Shown: one piece after another, positions 7,523 to 14,414 of the stretch | How positions within the stretch are numbered: position 1 is the first letter of the stretch | Layout of the letters: every line of letters begins with the position of its first letter | Assembly (NCBI GenBank): GCA_001780825.1 | Contig: MFIX01000198.1 | Coordinates: 1-15,166, forward strand | Source: Candidatus Glassbacteria bacterium RIFCSPLOWO2_12_FULL_58_11 | GTDB taxonomy: Bacteria > Gemmatimonadota > Glassbacteria > GWA2-58-10 | DNA: 15,166 nucleotides | Direction of reading: 5' to 3' | Notes under the pieces: generated by a model | Seen by the model: the letters and a program-made list of their open reading frames with translations, nothing else | Databases searched by the model: none | Told to the model about the DNA's origin: nothing | Position numbers and translations under genes: made by a program

Positions 7523-7556
7523 GGAGGATGGGAGACCGAGGGCTTCATTTCCCGGC

Positions 7557-7585
7557 TTGATTGAACGGCTTCTCGAGATTAACTT
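7557..7585 (+). promoter_or_regulatory. Weak candidate promoter for the TPR gene
   Basis: TTGATT (7557-7562), 17 nt, then TAACTT (7580-7585). It matches the consensus only moderately, but it is the best pair seen in the 180 nt before the TPR gene. Confidence 0.3.
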
Positions 7586-7605
7586 GATGGGTGCTGCCGC
7601 AGTTA

Positions 7606-7677
7606 AGGTTCCAGGTCAAAGCGAGGTTTTGGAGCGAGGCCCTGCCGCTTACACCGGCCCCGCGAATCCTGGAACCT
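7606..7677 (+). repeat. Inverted repeat in the leader of the TPR gene
   Basis: AGGTTCCAGG (7606-7615) and its exact reverse complement CCTGGAACCT (7668-7677) enclose about 52 nt, ending 27 nt before the TTG start of the TPR gene. The RNA could fold into a closed 10-bp stem with a structured loop. The length of 72 nt recalls a tRNA, but the inner arms do not fit one. Function unknown. Confidence 0.5.
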
Positions 7678-7704
7678 CTCGGTTCTCTTTTCCGGGAGAT
7701 CTCG

Positions 7705-8304
7705 TTGCCGCGCCGCATCCGGATAATCCTGTTGTTTGCCCTGCCTCTAACCCCGGTTGTGTCCCCAGCTCAATGGCAGGATGTCGAAAAAGCCTATAAT
7801 TCCGGGAACTTTCAAAAGGCAGTGGATATCCTGGGGTCCTCGATCGCCGTCTACCCGGAGAATGCCGGTAATTACATTGTCCGCGGAATGTGCTACGCGC
7901 GGCTGGACAGTTTTGTGCTGGCCATACAGGATTACAATCATGCGATCGAGATTAACTCGAAAGTCCTTTTCACCCAGATGAAAAAAGAGACCTACAAAGA
8001 CGTCGCGGAGGAGAAACGACTTTTGCAGGATTACGAGAACGATCTGCGCTGGCGGCCGCTGTCGCTGGCCTTTCGGCTGCTGGGAGACGCCCATATGCTG
8101 CTTTTGGAGTATGACGTGGCCGTAACGGACTACGATTCGGCGCTGGTGCATTATTCGCAGAATGTCGAGGCCTATGTCAATCGAGGAAATGCAAACTGGA
8201 GGTTGAATGACCGGCCGAAAGCGATCCGCGACTGGTCGAAAGCCGCCAGCCTGGGCAATAAAAGTTCGCAGGATCTATTAAATGAACTCGGGATCAGGTG
8301 GTGA
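7705..8304 (+). CDS. Exported TPR-repeat protein
   Basis: A 199-residue protein if translation starts at the TTG at 7705. That start has GGGAG six nt upstream and gives a clean signal peptide: PRRIR, a hydrophobic core IILLFALPLTPVV, and a probable cleavage after SPA (22). The open frame continues back to an ATG at 7591, but the extra 38 residues look non-coding and would bury the signal peptide. The mature part holds about four TPR-like helix pairs (23-54, 55-85, 119-152, 153-186), with the usual A/G/Y pattern as in NYIVRGMCYARLDSFVLAIQDYNHAIEI and EAYVNRGNANWRLNDRPKAIRDWSKAASLG. A charged stretch (92-115) separates the two pairs. Such proteins act as periplasmic or outer-membrane scaffolds; the partner is unknown. 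It is not in an operon with its neighbours. Confidence 0.75.
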   Translation: MPRRIRIILLFALPLTPVVSPAQWQDVEKAYNSGNFQKAVDILGSSIAVYPENAGNYIVRGMCYARLDSFVLAIQDYNHAIEINSKVLFTQMKKETYKDVAEEKRLLQDYENDLRWRPLSLAFRLLGDAHMLLLEYDVAVTDYDSALVHYSQNVEAYVNRGNANWRLNDRPKAIRDWSKAASLGNKSSQDLLNELGIRW

Positions 8305-8358
8305 AATCCAGGGTTTGCATCCCGCAGCGCGATGATATGGCAGTGTGCCGAGCATTAT

Positions 8359-9246
8359 CTAACCACGCGGCCGGGTTTTCCAGCGTCTGTGCGGCCAGAA
8401 CCAGTGCTCGGGCGCCTGATGGATGTAGTCCTCAAGCCGGCTGGTGTACCAGGCGGTCATCTCCCGGATAAAAACATCCTTGTCCTTTGTCTCCGGCCTC
8501 GGCACCCGCTCGAAAATTATCTTCCATTTGCCATCCTCCTGGGGGACCATGATCGAGAGCACCACCGGCGCTCCGGTCTTGAAGGCGAACAGCGCCGGAC
8601 CTTTGGCCGTGGAGGCCGGCTGGTTGAGAAAATCGACGAATACGCCGACATGGTGGGCATCCTGGTCGGAGAGGAAGGAGACGATCCGGCCCGAGCGCAG
8701 GACCTCGATCACTGTCCGGGCGGAAGCGTTCACGGGGATCAGGCCCATCCCGCTGGAGGTGCGCAATTTCCTGAGCCAGCGTTCGAAATAAGGGTTAGTC
8801 TGCGGCCGGGAAATAACCTCGAGCGGCAGCCCGGTACGCGCCGCATAGGCCCCCATCACCTCGAAATTTCCATAGTGGAAGGTGACATTTATCACGCCCA
8901 TCCCTCCGCCAAGCGCCTCCTCCATTATCTCCCAGCCCTCGAAACTGATCCACCGGCCTTGCTCCTCGGTGGAAAGACGCTGCAGCCAGAACATCTCCAC
9001 GAAATACTGTCCGAGACAGCGATAACAGCGCCGCCCCAAGGCCTCGAGCGCCGCCTCTCCTTTTTGGGGAAAGGACCGCTGAAGGTTCTCCAACACCTGG
9101 GCCCGGCGCAGACGCACCACGCTCCAGGCCAGCCATCCCAGCCCCCGGCCCACTCCCAGGGAGGTTCCCAGCGGCAGCCTGACCAGGATGCCCAAAGCCA
9201 GTCTGGCCAGGGCATATTCCATTCTTTTCAACAGGACTTTTTTCAT
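8359..9246 (-). CDS. LpxL/HtrB-type lipid A acyltransferase
   Basis: A 295-residue inner-membrane acyltransferase that would add a secondary acyl chain to lipid A or a related lipid. Seen from the ATG at 9246: a basic, hydrophobic N-terminus; the catalytic HX4E motif HYGNFE (124-129); FLSDQDAHHVGVFVDFLNQPA (191-211), the conserved second block; and PEHWFWPHRRWKTRP (279-293), the C-terminal signature. Length agrees with the family. The open frame extends to a TTG at 9333, but that part is AT-rich, has no SD and looks like leader DNA; the ATG at 9222 is a further option. The gene converges on the TPR gene (54-nt gap, no terminator seen) and diverges from the GT9-like gene, so both sides of this promoter region concern the cell envelope. 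Whether it acts on lipid A or another lipid cannot be told. Confidence 0.85.
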   Translation of the reverse strand: MKKVLLKRMEYALARLALGILVRLPLGTSLGVGRGLGWLAWSVVRLRRAQVLENLQRSFPQKGEAALEALGRRCYRCLGQYFVEMFWLQRLSTEEQGRWISFEGWEIMEEALGGGMGVINVTFHYGNFEVMGAYAARTGLPLEVISRPQTNPYFERWLRKLRTSSGMGLIPVNASARTVIEVLRSGRIVSFLSDQDAHHVGVFVDFLNQPASTAKGPALFAFKTGAPVVLSIMVPQEDGKWKIIFERVPRPETKDKDVFIREMTAWYTSRLEDYIHQAPEHWFWPHRRWKTRPRG

Positions 9247-9345
9247 CGCCGAATGATCGATATTTTTGGAAAGATTAAAACGATAAACCCGAATTTCATG
9301 TATAAGACATCTAAATCTATATAAATCCGTCAACTGATGAATTTA

Positions 9346-9374
9346 TTGACAAATAGAGAGTGCAACTTTATTAT
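9346..9374 (+). promoter_or_regulatory. Sigma-70 promoter of the GT9-SPOR-radical SAM operon
   Basis: TTGACA (9346-9351, perfect -35), 17-nt spacer, TATTAT (9369-9374, one mismatch to TATAAT). It stands in an AT-rich island between divergent genes. The start site would be near 9381, giving a leader of about 95 nt that holds a GCCGCC/GGCGGC hairpin (9419-9440). Confidence 0.75.
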
Positions 9375-9392
9375 TAGGTGACTATTAGGTGA
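9372..9392 (+). repeat. Direct repeat TATTAGGTGA over the transcription start
   Basis: TATTAGGTGA occurs at 9372-9381 and 9383-9392, an 11-bp period. The first copy overlaps the -10 box and the second lies just past the start site. It may be an operator for an unknown regulator or a recent small duplication. Confidence 0.6.
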
Positions 9393-9475
9393 TTCACTTC
9401 GCCGGCGATCATTTCCCCGCCGCCTGACTGTCCCGGCGGCCTTTCCTGAAACTTTCCCCGCTCCGCGCAGCCGCC

Positions 9476-10522
9476 ATGGTCTCTGCCCTGCTTGAAAACC
9501 TGCTGGTCAAAACGGATACACTGCTGGAACGGATCTTTTATCAGCCTCACGAGCAGGCGCCGGTTTCTTTCAGCCAATATCTAACCGATCCGCACAAGAT
9601 CCTGCTTGTCGCCGGAGAGAACCTGGCCGGATTCATCCTTTCGTTCCAGTTTATCGCGCCGCTGCTGGAAAAATTTCCCGGGGCTGAAATCTGGATTGTC
9701 GTTCGCCCGGAAGAGGCCTGCCTGATCGGGGATCACGCGCGGGTGCATCAGGTTTCCTGGGGACCCCGCAGCCTGCATACCTTCGACAGCCAGTACCGGA
9801 AGAACGCCGCGCTGCTCCGCGAGGAGGGCTTCGACTGGGCGATCAACCTCTCATTCTCCGGCCGGCCTGAAGCCTTGCTCACATATCAGAGCGCGGCCAA
9901 AATCAGAACCGGCCTGAATACCCTGGATAATGAAAGGTATTACAACCTGATTGTCAAGAGCATCCCGCCTGAATCAGGCTTTCTCAGTCAGTTCGGCTCT
10001 CTTTTCCGGGCGCTGCATGTCGAGAGCCCGCAGCAGTCCATCCCGACGATTCATTTGACGAAAGGTGAACTGAATCGCGGAAAACAATTCGTGCGCCAGC
10101 GGAAAAACCCCCGCTCGGAGGGGCAATTTATCGGGTTCATTCCGGAATGGCGTCCCGGACTCAAGTCCGTGGAACGTTTGTTGCAAGGAATTATCAGCCG
10201 GCTGATCCGGCAGCTCGATCCGATGCATCTGCTGATTGCCGGCAACCTGGCTCCGGCGGATGAATTGCGCAAGATGAGCGAAATCAGCTCCTATACTTTC
10301 TTTTTCGATGACTTGCGGCACATGTTCTCCTCGCTGGCCTCCTGCGACCGGCTGATTACCAACAGTATCGGCGCGGCGATTGCTCTGGCCGGCCTGGGGT
10401 GTAATGTCGAGCTGGTAGTGACAGATGAGAAATATCTTTCGCGCCTGGCGGCCGAGGAGTTGGAGAAAATCCGGATCATCCGCGGTGAAGATGGAGCGGA
10501 GCCGCTGCTGCAGGCGATATAA
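9476..10522 (+). CDS. GT9 (heptosyltransferase)-like protein, probably degenerate
   Basis: A 348-residue protein with the outline of the GT-B fold of family 9 (ADP-heptose:LPS heptosyltransferases). An N-terminal Rossmann start KILLVAGENLAGFILSFQFIAPLLEKFPGAEIWIVVRPE (41-79) is followed by FDWAINLSFSGRPEALLTYQ, a second-domain strand FIGFIPEWRPGLKSVERLL (218-236) and LASCDRLITNSIGAAIALAGLG (287-308). The catalytic marks of the family are missing: no Gly-Asp after the first strand, no pGas..KrWP block, and TNSIGAAIALAG where the family has TNDTGPMHLAAA, so the Asp and His are lost. It may be a non-catalytic relative or use another donor. An in-frame TGA at 9425 limits the start to this ATG, although no SD is seen. 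The SPOR gene begins 29 nt downstream. Confidence 0.6.
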   Translation: MVSALLENLLVKTDTLLERIFYQPHEQAPVSFSQYLTDPHKILLVAGENLAGFILSFQFIAPLLEKFPGAEIWIVVRPEEACLIGDHARVHQVSWGPRSLHTFDSQYRKNAALLREEGFDWAINLSFSGRPEALLTYQSAAKIRTGLNTLDNERYYNLIVKSIPPESGFLSQFGSLFRALHVESPQQSIPTIHLTKGELNRGKQFVRQRKNPRSEGQFIGFIPEWRPGLKSVERLLQGIISRLIRQLDPMHLLIAGNLAPADELRKMSEISSYTFFFDDLRHMFSSLASCDRLITNSIGAAIALAGLGCNVELVVTDEKYLSRLAAEELEKIRIIRGEDGAEPLLQAI

Positions 10523-10551
10523 TCCACGAGTCGAATAAGGTTCTCAGGAAC

Positions 10552-13425
10552 ATGGATCACTTTACCAGAGACCTTAATGAGTTGAACCGGCAATATTCCT
10601 TTCTGGAAGAGCCGGCGGCCGGCCGTCTTGCCGCCGATTTTCCCTCCCTGGAATACCTTTATTCTACCGCCGACACTTCCGGGCTGGCTTCCCTGCTCAG
10701 CGAAACAACCGGAAAATCCAGAATAATTCTCCTCCTGCCTTTCAACGACCACCCCGGGGTCAGGGAGACCCTGGAAGAGACCTTCCAGGCCCTGGCAGCC
10801 GGAGCGGGCTCCGGGATGGCAGTGGACCTGGATATCGCCGGTCCGCACCATAGCCTTCTGGCGGTTCCCCCGGGCGAAGGGGTCAGCGATCATTTCCTCT
10901 ACGGTGTCTCGCCGAACAAGCTCATTCAGCCCGCAGCCCGCAATCCAAAATGGAAAATCCTGGGCCCGGGAACTTTCACCCCCCGGGCCGGCGAGATTTA
11001 CGCCGATAGCCGCTGGAACAGGCTCCTCAACTGGATGGCCGGTCAATCCGAGGGGCCTTTGGTCATTCTGGCCCCTCCCCTGGAGCGCTTCCCGGAACTG
11101 TCCGCACTGGAATTAGCGGAGCAGGTGCTTATCATTACCGATCCTCTGGACGCCGAACAGCAGTTAAAACTGGCGGGACTCCTCAAGGCGGTATTCAGCC
11201 GCGCTCCGGAACGCTCCGCGGTTCGGCTGGTCTTCCTTGGCGGACAGCCGCCGGCCGAACAGCCGGCCCCGCGGCCCGAGGCTGCCGCAAAAGCACCGGC
11301 GCCGCCGGAAACGGCTGAAACCTCAGGGGCCGCAGGTGAGGCAGAACCCACCCAACCTGCCGCCGCCGAAGTGGAAACCGTCGAATCCGGGGTAGACACC
11401 GGGCCGGCCGGTTTCAGCGATGCCGAGCTACCCGAGATCGAGCCGCTCGCCGAGGAAGAAAGTCCGCCGGCCGTGGAAAGCCCGCCTCTCGTGGTGCTCC
11501 CGGAACCGGGCTCCGAGGAGGAAGAGGAGATTTTCCTGCCAGAGGAATTGCTGTTTCTGGATGAGGATGATGAAGCCCAGGCTACGAAAGCCGGCCGCAA
11601 GCTCTCCTCGACAAAAGAGCGCGGAGGCTTGAATTTTGAAGGCCTGCCTGGCCTGAAAGATGTCGCCGGGATGGAAACGGAGGCCATTGAATCTCCGGCG
11701 GCAAGCGCGCAGGCCCCGCTTCAACCGGAGCCTATGGAGGCGAGCCCCGCCGCGGCGGACGCATCCTCGGAAAGTAGACCTGCCGAAGCTGAAGCGCAGG
11801 CTGAAAGCGAATCCGCAGCGATTCCCCAGATCGGGCCGGAAACGGTTGAGGCCGGAGCCGCCGATATGGAAGAAATCCCTGCCGGGGAAATCCTGGAAGC
11901 TGAGGAGGCAGGGCCGGAAGCGGCCGAGGCGGAAGAAGAAGAGGCGCTTTACCTGAATGCCGAGCCGGAAGATGAACTGGAGATGGTCCGGGAAACCTCC
12001 CCGGAGGAGCCGGCGGCCGGTGAAGGCGCGGTGGATGAGGCCGCTCTGGCCGGTATCGAGGAGTTCCAGGAAACCCTCGAGGCCCCGGCGGAATCGGAGA
12101 TGGCACTGGAGCTGGATCCCAATCCGCTGGGCGAGCCTGAAACTGTTCCGGAAGAGCCGGAAACAGCGGCCGCTGAGCCTGCCGGGGAAGAACTCGAAAC
12201 TCTCGATTTGGAAGACTTGGAGCCGATTTCCGAGGATGAGCTGGAGGAAATTCCTGCGGAGACGACCGAAGTTGAACCGGAGGCTGTCGCGGCTGCGGAA
12301 GAGACTCCGGGACCAACTCCGGCCGAGGCAGTTGAAGAGACACTCGAAGCTGGACCGGTCGCTATGGAAGAACCGGCCGCGGTAGCGGAAGAAAGAGCGG
12401 CCGAGCCGGAAGCCGTTGCCGAAGAGAGCGCACCGGAAATGGAAGAAATCCCTGACGCGGCATCGGCGGAGAGCGCTGAGGCCGAACGGCCGGCCGCGGC
12501 CGCGGCCGCTGAAAAAGTTCCCGGCGAGCCCTCGGCGGATGAAATCGACAGCCTGCTCTCGGGAGCCGCGGGACTGGACGAAATCGTCGACGATCTTTCC
12601 CTGGAGGCGCTCGAGGCCGGGCCCGCCAAAGCCGCCCCGCCATTTAGAAAGAAAAAAAAGAAAAAAGGATCATCCGCTCGCTCTCTGGTCACCCTGCTGG
12701 TTCTGTTGACTTTAGCGGGCGGGATGTTTTTCGTTTGGAAGCAGGGGACGGTTATGTCGCTGGTGCGCGGCCTGCCTGTCTTCAATACACTGCAGCAACT
12801 GTTCCCCGCGCTGGGACCACCGCAGAAAACAGCCGAACAGATTGCCGCCGAACAGGCGCTCGCCGACAGTATCATGTCCACGGAGATAGCCGAGCCCCCT
12901 CCGCCGCCGAAACCGCAATACACCAAGCTGGGTTATTCGATCCAGCTCGGCTCGTTCCGTTTCCTGCCCCGGGCGGTCGCGGCCTGCGACCTGCTGAAGG
13001 AACGGGGCCTGGCCGAGGTATACGTGGTTCCCCTGAACCTCGATAGCCTGGGGAGCTGGAATCGCCTGTACCTCGGCTATTTTGATACGGCCGAACAAGC
13101 CGACACAATCCTGACCAGGCTCGGCGGGGTCTTGCAGAAAAGCACGGCCAATATTAAGCTGGGGAGCGCGGCGGTCAGAAGATTCACCCCACTGGCCCTT
13201 AAAATCGAGGACGCCTTCAGCGCGGATTCACTGGAAGTCATGCGAAAGCGCCTGGAACGCAACGATATTCCCACCTATACGGTCAAACTGATCTCCGACA
13301 CCACCCAGACCGCGGTCTACCGGCTTTACGTGGGGGCTTTTGAGTCGAGAGAGCAAGCCATTTTCCTGCGCAACAAACTCTTCAATATCGGGATAAGAGC
13401 CGAGATAATCGACCGGGAAGGCTGA
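10552..13425 (+). CDS. Membrane protein: degenerate CpsD/ParA-like domain, acidic linker, TM, two SPOR domains
   Basis: A 957-residue single-pass protein. Residues 50-230 follow the order of a CpsD/BY-kinase or ParA domain: strand SRIILLLPF, AVDLDIAGP (A' position, 90-98), PGEGVSDHFLYG, WKILGPGTFTPRAGEI, then VILAPP (170-175) at Walker B. The Walker A loop is replaced by PFNDHPGVRET (63-73) and the A' and B acidic residues are altered, so ATP use is unlikely. Residues 231-696 are low-complexity and rich in Glu, Ala and Pro. A basic stop (Arg699-Lys705) precedes one TM helix (711-729), N-terminus inside. The periplasmic part has a Pro-rich hinge (PPPPPK, 782-787) and two SPOR domains, YSIQLGSF (from 792) and a second one ending with YRLYVGAF (923-930). 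SPOR domains bind denuded peptidoglycan at division sites, so a role in envelope assembly or division is inferred. It lies between the GT9-like and radical SAM genes. Confidence 0.75.
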   Translation: MDHFTRDLNELNRQYSFLEEPAAGRLAADFPSLEYLYSTADTSGLASLLSETTGKSRIILLLPFNDHPGVRETLEETFQALAAGAGSGMAVDLDIAGPHHSLLAVPPGEGVSDHFLYGVSPNKLIQPAARNPKWKILGPGTFTPRAGEIYADSRWNRLLNWMAGQSEGPLVILAPPLERFPELSALELAEQVLIITDPLDAEQQLKLAGLLKAVFSRAPERSAVRLVFLGGQPPAEQPAPRPEAAAKAPAPPETAETSGAAGEAEPTQPAAAEVETVESGVDTGPAGFSDAELPEIEPLAEEESPPAVESPPLVVLPEPGSEEEEEIFLPEELLFLDEDDEAQATKAGRKLSSTKERGGLNFEGLPGLKDVAGMETEAIESPAASAQAPLQPEPMEASPAAADASSESRPAEAEAQAESESAAIPQIGPETVEAGAADMEEIPAGEILEAEEAGPEAAEAEEEEALYLNAEPEDELEMVRETSPEEPAAGEGAVDEAALAGIEEFQETLEAPAESEMALELDPNPLGEPETVPEEPETAAAEPAGEELETLDLEDLEPISEDELEEIPAETTEVEPEAVAAAEETPGPTPAEAVEETLEAGPVAMEEPAAVAEERAAEPEAVAEESAPEMEEIPDAASAESAEAERPAAAAAAEKVPGEPSADEIDSLLSGAAGLDEIVDDLSLEALEAGPAKAAPPFRKKKKKKGSSARSLVTLLVLLTLAGGMFFVWKQGTVMSLVRGLPVFNTLQQLFPALGPPQKTAEQIAAEQALADSIMSTEIAEPPPPPKPQYTKLGYSIQLGSFRFLPRAVAACDLLKERGLAEVYVVPLNLDSLGSWNRLYLGYFDTAEQADTILTRLGGVLQKSTANIKLGSAAVRRFTPLALKIEDAFSADSLEVMRKRLERNDIPTYTVKLISDTTQTAVYRLYVGAFESREQAIFLRNKLFNIGIRAEIIDREG

Positions 13426-13463
13426 GCTCAAAGCCCTTCCGGGAGCCCGGGGAGCGCGTAGCA

Positions 13464-14414
13464 GTGGCCGCGAAGCTTTCCTCGCCTTTCGCCGGCGGTA
13501 AAAGATACCGCACTTTCAACAGCTATCTGCGGGAAATATTCGGCTGCCGCGTGCACAAGGTATCCCTGGACGCCGGATTCACCTGCCCCAACCGCGATGG
13601 GACCTGCGGCACCGGCGGCTGCATCTACTGCGACAACGACGGGTTCAGCTATAATACCGCCCGGGGGCCGGCGCCGCTGGCCGAACAGCTCGAGGCGGGC
13701 CTGCACCATATGCGGCGCAGGTTCGGCGCAGAGAAATTCATCGCCTACTTTCAAGCTTTCAGCTCTACTTACGCTCCCCCGGACCGCCTGAAAGAAACTT
13801 ACGACATCATCCGCCGCTACCCCGAGATTGTCGGGCTGTTTATCAGCACCCGGCCCGATTGCCTGGATGAGGCGGCACTCGCCCTTCTTGCCTCCTACCG
13901 TGAGCAGTACCTGACCTGGCTCGAAGTGGGTCTTCAATCCGCGAGCGACAGCACCCTGAAACGGATCAACCGGGGCCACAGCGTGGCGGACTTCCGCGAG
14001 GCGGTCTCCCGGGCAGCGGACCACGGCCTGCCGGTGTGCGCCCATGTAATTCTCGGTCTGCCGGGAGAATCGGAAAAAGAGATGCTGGCCACCGCCGGGC
14101 TGCTGGCCGGGCTGAAAGTGCAGGGCGTGAAAATTCATCTTCTGCACATCCTGACCGGCACGCTCCTGGCAAAGCAGTTCGCTGAGCAACCGTTCCACCT
14201 GCTCGGTCCTGAGGAGTATGCGGGCCTGGCGGCCGATTTTCTGGAACGGCTTCCGCCCGGAGTGGTAGTCCAGAGAGTAGCCGTGGATGTGCCGAGAAAC
14301 CGGTTGGTGGGGCCTTTGTGGTGCACGGACAAAAGGGCGGCGGTAGCCGCAGTGGATCGCGAGCTGGAGAGAAGAGGGAGTTGTCAGGGAGCGCTATTTG
14401 GAGATGCGCCGTAG
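13464..14414 (+). CDS. yhcC: Radical SAM protein, YhcC family (TIGR01212)
   Basis: A 316-residue protein matching the YhcC family. FTCPNRDGTCGTGGCIYCD gives Cys41-X11-Cys53-X2-Cys56, the wide-spaced cluster motif shared with ELP3-like radical SAM proteins, plus an extra Cys48. It is followed by YFQAFSSTYAP (95-105), GLFISTRPDCL, TWLEVGLQSASDSTLKRINRGH, and VCAHVILGLPGESEKEML. These are the family's conserved blocks; the reaction in bacteria is not established as far as I know. The start is GTG with GGGGAG nine nt upstream; the gap to the SPOR gene is 38 nt, so it is probably co-transcribed. Its 3' end overlaps the convergent PreA-like gene by 21 bp, leaving no room for a terminator. No special link to the envelope genes is visible. 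Confidence 0.85.
   Translation: MAAKLSSPFAGGKRYRTFNSYLREIFGCRVHKVSLDAGFTCPNRDGTCGTGGCIYCDNDGFSYNTARGPAPLAEQLEAGLHHMRRRFGAEKFIAYFQAFSSTYAPPDRLKETYDIIRRYPEIVGLFISTRPDCLDEAALALLASYREQYLTWLEVGLQSASDSTLKRINRGHSVADFREAVSRAADHGLPVCAHVILGLPGESEKEMLATAGLLAGLKVQGVKIHLLHILTGTLLAKQFAEQPFHLLGPEEYAGLAADFLERLPPGVVVQRVAVDVPRNRLVGPLWCTDKRAAVAAVDRELERRGSCQGALFGDAP

Noticed and set aside
7606..7677. Possible tRNA (7-bp acceptor-like ends, 72 nt, GCGAATCC near the T-loop position)
   Set aside because: The T-stem does not pair and no D or anticodon arm fits; no discriminator or CCA context.
9247..9333. Longer N-terminus of the acyltransferase from the TTG at 9333
   Set aside because: AT-rich leader-like sequence, no SD, and the added 29 residues do not resemble the family.
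11043..12926. Ser-rich and Arg/Pro-rich frames opposite or alongside the acidic linker
   Set aside because: They are reflections of the Glu/Ala/Pro codon bias (GAA, GCG, CCG) of the SPOR protein, not independent genes.
10523..13463. Repetitive E/A/P-rich DNA as a tandem repeat or CRISPR-like array
   Set aside because: The units vary in length and sequence and keep one reading frame; it is protein low complexity and not a nucleotide repeat array.
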